DNA of 64,000 nucleotides, taken from positions 1-64,000 of the forward strand of contig JAIBAP010000016.1 in assembly GCA_019695115.1 (NCBI GenBank), in the 5' to 3' direction. Under the pieces are notes generated by a model, which was given only the letters and a program-made list of their open reading frames with translations, did no database searches and had not been told where the DNA came from. This DNA is from Caldilineales bacterium (lineage in GTDB: Bacteria > Chloroflexota > Anaerolineae > J102). A program made the position numbers and the translations under genes. Numbering within the stretch: position 1 is the stretch's first letter; each line of letters opens with the position of its first letter. Shown here piece after piece: positions 55,765 to 63,779 of this stretch.

Positions 55765-56144
55765 AGGGCGGCCGAGTGAGTGCGAAACCAGGCGGAGATC
55801 TGCGCCAGCACGAGTTCCGAGCGAGCGACTTGCATGGTTAAAGACTCGAGGTCAGCGCTGGATGCTGCCAAGCCATACCCGTTCAAGCGTAAGAACAAAC
55901 CCGCCGCAGTGACCCCCACCCGCTTGTTGCCATCGACAAAGGGATGGTTCCGCACCAGCGATTCCATCAGCGCCGCCGCTTTGCTGGAGAGATCGGGATA
56001 CAGGTCTCGCCCCTCGAACGTGGCCTGTGGCCGGGCAACCGCCGATGCCAGCATTCCCAAGTCGCGAATGCCAGCGCCGCCACCGGTCTTGCTGATCAGG
56101 CGCATGTGTATGAACAGCACCTGCTCGACGGTGAGATAGTTCAT
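55761..56144 (-). CDS. Doc-family (Fic) toxin
   Basis: A 127-residue death-on-curing type protein: YLTVEQVLFIHMRLI at the start and the Fic motif NHPFVDGNKRVGV (HxFxDGNKR). Doc toxins inactivate elongation factor Tu by phosphorylation. It overlaps the antitoxin upstream (ATGA) and purB downstream (ATGA). Confidence 0.92.
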   Translation of the reverse strand: MNYLTVEQVLFIHMRLISKTGGGAGIRDLGMLASAVARPQATFEGRDLYPDLSSKAAALMESLVRNHPFVDGNKRVGVTAAGLFLRLNGYGLAASSADLESLTMQVARSELVLAQISAWFRTHSAAL

Positions 56145-56383
56145 GCCCGCGCGAGTGCTTCCAGGGCAGGGCGATACTGCTCGATGAACTCAGTGACCTG
56201 GCGAGCGAAGTCAGCATCCACCCCACGCGCCGCGGCTGGCACGGGTGCGATGGTGATGACACCGCGCGACGAATCGATCTGTACGTCCACTTCAGCGCCT
56301 TCGCCGAGCGAAAGCGGATCGAGGATATCCTTGGGGAGAGAGACGACCATGCTGTTGCCAGTGCGGAAGATTCTGCGAACCAT
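56141..56383 (-). CDS. AbrB/MazE-type antitoxin of the Doc-like toxin
   Basis: An 80-residue swapped-hairpin AbrB protein: RRIFRTGNSMVVSLPKDILDPLSLGEGAEVDVQIDSSRGVITIAPV followed by a short tail for toxin binding. ATG 56383 is used; an earlier in-frame codon at 56437 adds an unlikely leader. First gene of the operon that continues through Doc into purB. Confidence 0.9.
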   Translation of the reverse strand: MVRRIFRTGNSMVVSLPKDILDPLSLGEGAEVDVQIDSSRGVITIAPVPAAARGVDADFARQVTEFIEQYRPALEALARA

Positions 56384-56597
56384 GGGATTACAGACTCCTG
56401 CTGAACCTTGCTTGATGTGCTGACGATGTAAGCACACTCAACTATAGCACGCCGGCGGCAGAACGTCAAAGCCCCCAAGCGCCACTTCTGGCTTGACGAT
56501 GGACGATGAGCACCCTCCATTTCCAGACGGGCTGATCGTCCATCGTCCGTTCCAAACGGGATGATTCTAAAACGACTTGAACACCGATCCGGCGCCG

Positions 56598-59555
56598 TTA
56601 TGGCAGCAAGGGTAGATAAAGCATGTTCAGCGTTGCTTCGACGGGCACACCGGCCGCGCCGTTGGCCCAGGGCAGCAGGCGCCGGCCGGGGGACAAGGGC
56701 GCGTCGAGGGTGATGTCGAAGCGCCCCTCGCCATCGGTCACGCTGCTCCCGCGGCGCGCCCCGGTGTCGGCATCGCGCACTTCCACGGCGCTCCACGGCT
56801 GCGCCCAACCGTGAACGACGGTCGCGCCGATGCGGATGGGCGTCTCGATCACGGGCGTGATCGCCAGCAGCGGCGGCGGCTCCTCCATGTTGGCGGCGAC
56901 GGACAGGGCGAGTTTGACCTCGGCCCCGGTCTGCATCTGGCCTTGCACCGTGTCCCAGGCGTCCATCGGGTCGGACGGCAGTTTGTCATCGGGCGAAAAG
57001 GTATCGAGCAGCCCCAGCCGATACCCACCGGCGCCGTTGCCCCTGGCGATGATCTCGAAGGCGCCGGCCTCCTCGGCCGGGACGACGAGCAGCCGGAACG
57101 GCGCGCCGGGGATGGTGATGTATTCAGCGCCGGCGATGGTGACGCCGCCCGGTCCCGCCTGCCCGCCGTTCGGGCTGCGCACCGTCACCTCGGCCGGGCC
57201 ATCCAACGCCAGAATCAGAAAATCTCCGGCCCCTGGTTCTGCCTCCGACTCCGTCCATTGGGCGCCGCCTGGCATGGGAATGCCGAGGGTGGCGAAGATC
57301 TGCGCCCGCACCCTGTTGTCGCCGGGCAGGTCGCCATGCGAAACATCGGCAAACGTCTTTTCGTGCGCGGGCGCGGGCAGACGGGCGCTGTTTGCAGGCA
57401 CGGTGCCGTCGCCGTCGGCGTCGAATTCGTCCTCTCGCAGCCAGTTGGGTTTGCCGTCTTCCCACAAGGGCCAATCGAGCAGGGGGCGCCGGCGGACGAA
57501 GAAACGGGTGGTGGTGGCTGTCTGCGTCCCGATCAAGGTGCTTACGTCGGTGCGGGCAAAGAGATCGGGCAGGCCGGCTTCGAGCTGTGGCAGGTATTCG
57601 TTGCGTTGGTGCAGGCTGGCGACGGGCTTGGGGGCATCACCGTTCTCCTCGTCGAGCAGATAGTCGTCGATCGGCAACAACTCCTGGCCGCTTCTGACTG
57701 TGCGAAAGACTGCCAGGCGGGCCGTGTTTGTTGGCAGATCGCCTAAGAAATACAGCATGAGGGCATAGGCGATATGGTCGAGTTTCCCCATCCACCCGCC
57801 TTCGTAGATGATTCCGCCCTCCCACGAGGGATAGGCCCGCGCCGCGCCGCGATGCGGGCTGCCCAGCGTGATCAGGTGGGCCACATCAGCGGCGCAGCTG
57901 TGGCTCTGGACATAGGCGCGGCCGAGCAAGCCGCCCATGCTGTGCCCGACCACCTCCACCCTGGCCGCGCCGGTCTGGGCCTTGAGGCTCTGGATGCTGT
58001 CGCGAACCAGGCCGACGTTCGTCGCCATCGGTTGGCGCCAATCGTAAAACAGCACCTTCAGGTTGCCGTTCGTTTCGCTATAGCCGGCGGCGGCCAACTG
58101 ATCGAGCAGAGGGCGATAGAAGCTCTCGGCGATGGGTGTGAACCAGCCCCAGCTTTCGGGTTCGCAGCCCGCGCCGCCAAACACGCACTGCCAGCTGAAC
58201 GAGGCGAACATGCCGGGAATGACCAGGATGGGGCGGCGGGTCGTCGTTTCCGAGGCGATGAAGTCGGCGCCAACAGCGTCTGGGGGGCCGGTGAGGGTGC
58301 GGTTGGCCGGCGCAAACGTGTAGCCCGGCTTGGAGGGCGTGACCGCGTAACTTCCTGCCTGCAGCCCGGTCAGGGTGTAGTTGCCGTCGTCGTCGGTGGC
58401 CGTGCTGTGGCCCGGGCCGGCCGAGACCGTGGCGCAAGGGATGGCGCGGCCGCTGGCATCGAGCACCTGGCCGGAGATGGAGAAGCCGGGCGCGCCGCCT
58501 GCGGCTTTCCAGCTTGGCGCCAGGTCATCGCCGCCCTGCCGGGTGAGGTTGGTTGCATTCCCACCCTGCGCCGGCATGGTGTAGATCTCGATGTTGCCAT
58601 CGACATCGGTGCTGAAAGCCAGATGCTGGCCATCGGGGGCATAGGTGGCCGCCCATTCGTTCTTCAGGAACCACGAGCTGAGCCGCTGTTCGCTGCCGCC
58701 GCCGGCAGCGATGCTGTAGAGATCGAAATCGAGCAGGTTGCGACAGCTGGCGTACACGATGCGGCTGCCGTCAGGCGACCAGCGCGGATAAAGGTCGGCG
58801 CCCAGGCGGCTGGTCACTCGTTGCTGATTGTTGCCATCGGCGTCCATCAGCCACACATCCCAGTTCCACTGGCAAGCCGCCGCCGCCACGGTGGCCCGCA
58901 TGAAGACGATTCGCCTGCCATCAGGCGAGAGGCGCGGGGACATGGCGTGGTTGAGGGCCACCGACCCGACCTGATGCACATCACCCCCATCGGCGCGCAT
59001 GGAAAGGATCTGGAAGAAGCTGCCGCCGCGGTCGGACGAGAAAAGGATGCGGTCGCCGGCCGGCGACCAGGCCGGATGCACATCGGCGAACGTGTTGTCG
59101 GTCAGCTTCGCCTCCGCACCAGCCAGCGTCCGCACATAGATTTCGTAATCCCCGTCGCGATCGCTGGCATAGAGCAGCTTGCTTCCATCCGGCGACCATT
59201 CGGGCGTCACATCGTCGCCAACGCTCGCTACCACAGGCGTTGCCGCTCCCGTCCCGCCGGCTTCCTGGGCCCAGAGATCGAAATCGCCGCCGCGGTTGCT
59301 CTCGAAGGCGATCACACCCGTCTCAGCCGGCGCGACAGCCGTGCGCGCCGGAAACTCAGCTTCCGGCCGCCCCGCTGCTGCCTCCCCTGCCGTCGTCTCG
59401 GTGAGGATGCTGGCGCTCATCAACGCCCGTCGCCCGGCGGCCAAATCGCCGGCGGGAGTCTCTGGCCCGGCCGCCCGGCTCAGCCCACCTGCCAGGGAGA
59501 GGGCGGCGAAGATGCTGACGAGGAGAAGGCGGCGGCTGATGTGATAGGCTGACAT
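56598..59555 (-). CDS. Secreted TolB-propeller / lipase fusion protein
   Basis: A 985-residue exported protein. Signal peptide RRLLLVSIFAALSLAGGLSRA; TolB-like propeller about residues 80-380, with repeated (P/S)xWSPDGSKLLYASDRDGDYEIY blades; a carboxypeptidase-regulatory-like domain about 385-465 (ISGQVLDASGRAIPCATV, DDDGNYTLTGLQAGSYAVTPSKPGYTF); an LCAT-like alpha/beta-hydrolase about 470-780 with nucleophile elbow VEVVGHSMGGLLGRAY; then beta-rich domains and a final NMLYLPLLP. ATG 59555 is chosen. The hydrolase should act on extracellular lipids or esters, with the propeller for binding. Confidence 0.88.
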   Translation of the reverse strand: MSAYHISRRLLLVSIFAALSLAGGLSRAAGPETPAGDLAAGRRALMSASILTETTAGEAAAGRPEAEFPARTAVAPAETGVIAFESNRGGDFDLWAQEAGGTGAATPVVASVGDDVTPEWSPDGSKLLYASDRDGDYEIYVRTLAGAEAKLTDNTFADVHPAWSPAGDRILFSSDRGGSFFQILSMRADGGDVHQVGSVALNHAMSPRLSPDGRRIVFMRATVAAAACQWNWDVWLMDADGNNQQRVTSRLGADLYPRWSPDGSRIVYASCRNLLDFDLYSIAAGGGSEQRLSSWFLKNEWAATYAPDGQHLAFSTDVDGNIEIYTMPAQGGNATNLTRQGGDDLAPSWKAAGGAPGFSISGQVLDASGRAIPCATVSAGPGHSTATDDDGNYTLTGLQAGSYAVTPSKPGYTFAPANRTLTGPPDAVGADFIASETTTRRPILVIPGMFASFSWQCVFGGAGCEPESWGWFTPIAESFYRPLLDQLAAAGYSETNGNLKVLFYDWRQPMATNVGLVRDSIQSLKAQTGAARVEVVGHSMGGLLGRAYVQSHSCAADVAHLITLGSPHRGAARAYPSWEGGIIYEGGWMGKLDHIAYALMLYFLGDLPTNTARLAVFRTVRSGQELLPIDDYLLDEENGDAPKPVASLHQRNEYLPQLEAGLPDLFARTDVSTLIGTQTATTTRFFVRRRPLLDWPLWEDGKPNWLREDEFDADGDGTVPANSARLPAPAHEKTFADVSHGDLPGDNRVRAQIFATLGIPMPGGAQWTESEAEPGAGDFLILALDGPAEVTVRSPNGGQAGPGGVTIAGAEYITIPGAPFRLLVVPAEEAGAFEIIARGNGAGGYRLGLLDTFSPDDKLPSDPMDAWDTVQGQMQTGAEVKLALSVAANMEEPPPLLAITPVIETPIRIGATVVHGWAQPWSAVEVRDADTGARRGSSVTDGEGRFDITLDAPLSPGRRLLPWANGAAGVPVEATLNMLYLPLLP

Positions 59556-59582
59556 GGTGCGCCTCCACTTGCACATATTCCG

Positions 59583-59846
59583 CTAGATGAATCTCACAGA
59601 GCGGACTGAACCAGCTGATTCACTGCCAAGCAGGAGGTATGGGTCGGTCAGTGCCTGTCGAACCAGATAAGTGCGGTAAACACTGGCCCATTCACCAAAG
59701 TCCAGCATCCAGGCGTCGTCCTCAGCTTCTTCGCCGCTTTGGTATCCTGCATAAAAAGTCTCTGAGCGCACGCCGTACCTACGCTCGAAAGAAAGGAGAT
59801 CTTCTTCCAGCGCATGGATATCGGCCAAGAGTTGTTCCAGAGACAT
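59583..59846 (-). CDS. Small hypothetical protein
   Basis: An 87-residue acidic protein (SLEQLLADIHALEEDLLSFERRYGVRSETFYAGYQSGEEAEDDAWMLDFGEWASVYRTY). Similar small proteins occur next to toxin-like genes in Chloroflexota and Cyanobacteria, which is why an antitoxin-like role is possible, but I cannot name a family. Ribosome-binding site AGGACG precedes ATG 59846. Confidence 0.65.
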   Translation of the reverse strand: MSLEQLLADIHALEEDLLSFERRYGVRSETFYAGYQSGEEAEDDAWMLDFGEWASVYRTYLVRQALTDPYLLLGSESAGSVRSVRFI

Positions 59847-59915
59847 GGTCGTCCTCCATGTGAGTTTCTCGACGGTTAGTTTACATCCTTGCTACCGATA
59901 CTATAACATCGCCTC

Positions 59916-59988
59916 TCACACCGCAAACATCTGCTCCCTCTCCGCCCCCACCGAGACGTAATCCGCCTTAATCTCCCGGCCAGATCTC
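59916..59988 (-). pseudogene. Duplicated 3' end of purA
   Basis: The minus strand reads [18 protein letters not shown] then stop, matching the end of PurA ([18 protein letters not shown]). At DNA level 59921-59969 equals 60421-60469 with one mismatch, an offset of exactly 500 bases. It directly abuts the mazF fragment, so the TA remnant lies between a complete purA and a 50-base copy of its tail. Confidence 0.85.
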
Positions 59989-60081
59989 TCAACGCAGCCC
60001 AAATACAACCTTCCCTGTCTCCGAGCCAAGCGTCGGATCAAGGTTGACCTCGACCACCATGCCTCGCTTCAGCACGGTCAT
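59989..60081 (-). pseudogene. Truncated MazF-type toxin
   Basis: The frame MTVLKRGMVVEVNLDPTLGSETGKVVFGLR then stop is the first 30 residues of a MazF/PemK toxin (KRGxxxxVxLDPTxGSExxK pattern); the remaining 80 or so residues are replaced by the purA-tail copy. Its ATG overlaps the stop of the antitoxin gene by 4 bases. Confidence 0.8.
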
Positions 60082-60311
60082 TCCGGCCATCCGGCTATGG
60101 CCGCTTCCGCCATTTCCTGCATTTCCTGATCGCCTTCGTAAACCTGGGCATACAATTCAGCAGACTGCTGCAGAAGTTTCAATTCGCTTTCTTCCTGGAG
60201 GCGCGTCAAGGCGGCGCGGGCCATTGCGCTCTTGTCCGGGAAACCGTAGAGCCTATAACGACCGAGAAACTCATACAGAGATGGGGTTAGACTGACTTTG
60301 ACCTGTTCCAT
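60078..60311 (-). CDS. Ribbon-helix-helix antitoxin of the truncated MazF
   Basis: A 77-residue protein: VKVSLTPSLYEFLGRYRLYGFPDKSAMARAALTRLQEESE fits a ribbon-helix-helix DNA-binding start, and LKLLQQSAELYAQVYEGDQEMQEMAEAAIAGWPE is the kind of acidic tail that binds MazF. The first ATG (60311) is used because the upstream frame is a shadow of purA. With the toxin broken, it may persist as an orphan. Confidence 0.75.
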   Translation of the reverse strand: MEQVKVSLTPSLYEFLGRYRLYGFPDKSAMARAALTRLQEESELKLLQQSAELYAQVYEGDQEMQEMAEAAIAGWPE

Positions 60312-60415
60312 CGCAAGACCTCGAATTGGGGCTACATCACAGGGACTATTCCTGGCCCTCATTATGCCTCCCAAATTCGGCGGCACAAAATGGGATGAGC
60401 GAAAGGCGCTGGTAT

Positions 60416-61687
60416 TCAAACCGCAAACATCTGCTCCCTCTCCGCCCCCACCGAGACGTAATCCACCTTGATCCCAGCCAGCTCGCTCAGGCGGTGGATG
60501 TAGGCCCGCGCCGGCTTGGGCAGATCGTCCCAGCGCCGGCAGTCGGCGGTCGAGCTTAGCCAACCCTCCCAGGCTTCGTACACCGGCGTGACCTGATAGA
60601 GCGTGGGCGTGGCCGGCATCGAATCGGTGATGATCTCGCCGCTGGGCAGGCGGTAGCCGGTGCAGATTTTGATCGTCTCGAACGGGTCGAGCACATCGAG
60701 CTTGGTGATAGCCAGCCCGGTCATGCCGTTCAGCCAGGCGGCATAGCCAATGGCCACGCCGTCGAACCAGCCGCAACGCCGGGGCCGGCCCGTTGTCGCC
60801 CCGAATTCCTGGCCGATCTCGCGCAACTTCTGGCCGTCGGCGTCGAACAGTTCGGTGGGGAAGGGGCCATCGCCCACGGCCGTGCTGTAAGCCTTGACCA
60901 CGCCAATCACCCGGTCGAGGCAGCGCGCCGGCAGCCCGGCCCCGCTGGCGGCATAGGCGGCGGTGGGGTTGCTGCTGGTCACATAGGGATAGATGCCCCA
61001 GTCCAGGTCACGCATCACGCCCAGCTGCCCTTCCAGCAGGATGTCGGCGCCGATTTCGAGCGAGCGACGGATCATGGGCACGGTATCGACGATCCTGCGC
61101 CCCAGCTTCTCCCTGAACTCCAGGCACAGCGCGTACAACTCCGCCCCATCGATGGCTTCGCCGCCCAGGATGTGCAGCTTGCGGTTGACGCTGCTGAGGG
61201 CGCTCTCCAGCCGGGATTCCAGCCAATCGGGTTGCAGCAGGTCGCCCATGCGCAGACCGGCGCGGGCAGACTTGTCGGCGTAGGCCGGGCCGATCCCGCG
61301 CCTGGTGGTGCCGATGGTGTCCTTGCCCCGCGCTCCTTCTTCCAGCACATCGAGCGTGCGATGGTAGGGCAGGAGCATTTGGGCGCGGGAGCTGATCCAC
61401 AAGTTATCCAGGTTGACGCCGGCGGTGGCAAGGCCCTCCATTTCGGCCAAAAGCGAGGCCGGGTTGGCGACGCAGCCGGTGCCGATGATGTTCTGGGTGG
61501 CCGGGTTGAAGATGCCGCTGGGGATCAAGTGCAGGGCGTGCTTGCCGAACTGATTGATGACAGTGTGGCCGGCGTTGTCGCCGCCCTGGAAGCGGATGAC
61601 GACATCGGCCTCTTGGGCCAGGTAGTCGATGATGCGGCCTTTGCCTTCATCGCCCCATTGGGCGCCGACGATGGCTGTAACGGACAT
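60416..61687 (-). CDS. purA: Adenylosuccinate synthetase
   Basis: A 423-residue GTP-dependent ligase: [22 protein letters not shown] (GTP and IMP site), [30 protein letters not shown] and [10 protein letters not shown]. It makes adenylosuccinate from IMP and aspartate, the step before PurB in AMP synthesis. ATG 61687 is used. Its 3' end is duplicated 500 bases downstream around a TA remnant. Confidence 0.96.
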   Translation of the reverse strand: MSVTAIVGAQWGDEGKGRIIDYLAQEADVVIRFQGGDNAGHTVINQFGKHALHLIPSGIFNPATQNIIGTGCVANPASLLAEMEGLATAGVNLDNLWISSRAQMLLPYHRTLDVLEEGARGKDTIGTTRRGIGPAYADKSARAGLRMGDLLQPDWLESRLESALSSVNRKLHILGGEAIDGAELYALCLEFREKLGRRIVDTVPMIRRSLEIGADILLEGQLGVMRDLDWGIYPYVTSSNPTAAYAASGAGLPARCLDRVIGVVKAYSTAVGDGPFPTELFDADGQKLREIGQEFGATTGRPRRCGWFDGVAIGYAAWLNGMTGLAITKLDVLDPFETIKICTGYRLPSGEIITDSMPATPTLYQVTPVYEAWEGWLSSTADCRRWDDLPKPARAYIHRLSELAGIKVDYVSVGAEREQMFAV

Positions 61688-61832
61688 GGGTTAACCTTTG
61701 TGCAAAGATGTGGAGTGAGGGATGGGTAAGTAGTTTTTATCACGAATGCTGCGAATAGGCGAATTTCACGAATGTTGGTATGTGCTCAATACCTTGGGGT
61801 AGAGAAGGATGAGAAGGTGCGGTCAAGGTTGG

Positions 61833-61907
61833 ATGGCCCTGGATGACCTGAGCAGCGGGCGCATAGTCATGGGTATCGGAGCGGGTTGGATGCGGCGCGA
61901 GCACACC
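61833..61907 (+). pseudogene. Fragment of a luciferase-like (F420-type) monooxygenase
   Basis: The plus strand reads MALDDLSSGRIVMGIGAGWMRREH, which matches the conserved TLDxLSGGRxxLGIGAGWxxxEH strand of luciferase-like monooxygenases. No flanking homologous sequence is present in any frame. The rest of the 424-base gap between purA and the lipoprotein gene holds a short CACAAAGG-type repeat piece at about 62030-62070 and nothing else seen. Confidence 0.55.
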
Positions 61908-62111
61908 CTATGTGGAACCTTTTCCGTCGGCCCTGCGTCTGATGGCTCGCTGACATTGCCAACCGCATCTAGCGCAAGGCCCCGCCGATCGCAAAGAAGC
62001 GCAGCAGCAAGGCGATGATGTCTTTCACTGCCCTTGTGTTATCTTTGTGACCTTTGCGCCTTCGCGTCCCCCTTCTCTTTGACTGGCCCCCTGTGTGGCA
62101 GGAAACAAACA

Positions 62112-62741
62112 ATGAACAAGAGTTTGCTGGTCTTATCCCTCATCGCCCTGATTCTGATTGCCTGTTCGCCGCCTGTCGAACCGCCCCGTCCTGTCGAGAC
62201 TGTGCCACTCACCGTGGCGCCAACACCGACACAACCGCCAACACCGACCGAACCGCCGGCAACGCCCACGCCCGCAGCGAAAGCGTGCCCCACCGAAACA
62301 GCCGCGCTCAAACTGTTCACCAACACCCACGATGGCTACTGCCTCCTCTACCCTGCCGAAGACGCCCCCAACCCGCCCTATCTGATTGTCATCAACCCGA
62401 ATGGCATGCCTGGCGATGTACCGGGGGATGCCTGGGTGCAGATCAGCGCCGAAGACGCCTCTGGCCGCAGCGCGGGGCAAGTCGCCGACCAACAAATCAC
62501 AGAAGCGGGCGATGGCTTCACGATCACACGCAGCGAGATTCTGATCGATGGCAAACAGGCCGTGGTAGTGGACGGTCTTCCCGGCCCGGATTCGTGGCGC
62601 AAAGTCTTCGTTGCGGCCAACGAACAGTTCTATACGCTCTACTTCATCCCCTGGGCGCCCAATGCGGATGGCTTCCCGCGCCTGGAAAAATTATACGCAA
62701 CCGTGATCGAGACCTTGCACTTCCTCTCCCCAACGCCCTAA
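62112..62741 (+). CDS. Hypothetical lipoprotein with Pro/Thr linker
   Basis: A 209-residue lipoprotein: MNKSLLVLSLIALILIAC (lipobox cysteine), a Pro/Thr linker of about 45 residues, then a domain of about 145 residues (YCLLYPAED, VINPNGMPGDVPGDAWVQISAEDASGRSAGQ, VVDGLPGPDSWRKVFVAANEQFYTLYFIPW). The domain looks like a PsbP/Mog1-like or similar small alpha/beta fold that appears in Chloroflexota lipoproteins, without certainty. ATG 62112 follows AGGAAACAAACA. Tocopherol-cyclase-like gene follows after 17 bases. Confidence 0.75.
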   Translation: MNKSLLVLSLIALILIACSPPVEPPRPVETVPLTVAPTPTQPPTPTEPPATPTPAAKACPTETAALKLFTNTHDGYCLLYPAEDAPNPPYLIVINPNGMPGDVPGDAWVQISAEDASGRSAGQVADQQITEAGDGFTITRSEILIDGKQAVVVDGLPGPDSWRKVFVAANEQFYTLYFIPWAPNADGFPRLEKLYATVIETLHFLSPTP

Positions 62742-62758
62742 GGCTGGAAGCACCGCCC

Positions 62759-63754
62759 ATGTTCGACTCTCTCCGCACCATCCGCCACCCCGAACGCTAT
62801 CATGGCTTCGACCGCAAGCCGCCGTTCTTCGAAGGCTGGTACTTCAAGCTGGTCGACACCTCCGAGCAACACCGCTACGCCATCATCCCTGGCATCTTCA
62901 TCAGCGATGACCCGGCCCGCCATCATGCCTTCATCCAGGTCCTGAACGGCAGCACCGGCCAGGCGCACTACTTCCAGTACCCGGCCGAGGCGTTTGTGGC
63001 CGCCAGAGACCGCTTCGAGGTGCAGATCGGGGCCAGCCGCTTCAGCGCCGGCGCCATCAGCCTGCAGATCGACCAGGATGGGCAGCGACTGCAGGGCGAC
63101 CTCTGTTTCCTGGCGACGACGCCGTGGCCGGTGACCTGGCGCGCGCCCGGCATCATGGGCTGGTACGCCTGGGTTCCGGGCATGGAGTGCTATCACGGCG
63201 TGCTCAGCTTCGATCACGAACTGGCAGGCGGGCTGGCCTTCGATGACATGGACGTCGACTTCAGCGGCGGGCGCGGCTACATCGAGAAGGACTGGGGCCA
63301 ATCCTTCCCGGCTGCCTGGGTGTGGATGCAGACCAATCATTTCGGCGCCGCCGGAACCTCGTTGACCGCCTCCATCGCCATCATTCCCTGGCTGCGCAGC
63401 GCCTTCCCCGGCTTCATCATCGGCCTGCGTCACCAGGGCAGGCTCTATCGCTTCGCCACCTACACCGGGGCCGTGATCGAGCGCCTGACCATCGAGGATG
63501 ACCAGGTGCTGTGGACGGTGGCCGACCGCCGCCACCGCCTGGAGATGAAGGCCCGGCGGGCGGAAGGCGGCCTGCTCTATGGCCCCACCCGCCAGGAGAT
63601 GCACAAACGGGTGGATGAGACCCTGAACGCTGCCGTCGAGGTGCGGCTGAGTGAGAAGGCGGGGCGAGTGGTGTTTGCGGGGACGGGGCGGCACGCCGGC
63701 ATGGAGGTGCAGGGCGACCTCGACCGCCTGCTGGCCCTGCAAACGCAGGACTGA
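62759..63754 (+). CDS. Tocopherol cyclase-like protein
   Basis: A 331-residue protein resembling the tocopherol cyclase family: FDRKPPFFEGWYFKLVD (the conserved start), HHAFIQVLNGSTGQAHYFQYP, WYAWVPGMECYHGVLSFDHELAGG, GRGYIEKDWGQSFPAAWVWMQTNHF (the most conserved block) and AFPGFIIGLRHQGRLYRFATYTGA. Plant and cyanobacterial members close the chromanol ring of tocopherol; bacterial relatives outside phototrophs have no proven role. ATG 62759 is used. A short gap leads to the photolyase-related gene. Confidence 0.85.
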   Translation: MFDSLRTIRHPERYHGFDRKPPFFEGWYFKLVDTSEQHRYAIIPGIFISDDPARHHAFIQVLNGSTGQAHYFQYPAEAFVAARDRFEVQIGASRFSAGAISLQIDQDGQRLQGDLCFLATTPWPVTWRAPGIMGWYAWVPGMECYHGVLSFDHELAGGLAFDDMDVDFSGGRGYIEKDWGQSFPAAWVWMQTNHFGAAGTSLTASIAIIPWLRSAFPGFIIGLRHQGRLYRFATYTGAVIERLTIEDDQVLWTVADRRHRLEMKARRAEGGLLYGPTRQEMHKRVDETLNAAVEVRLSEKAGRVVFAGTGRHAGMEVQGDLDRLLALQTQD

Positions 63755-63779
63755 CGCCCGGCCCCAGCGCGCCACCCTC

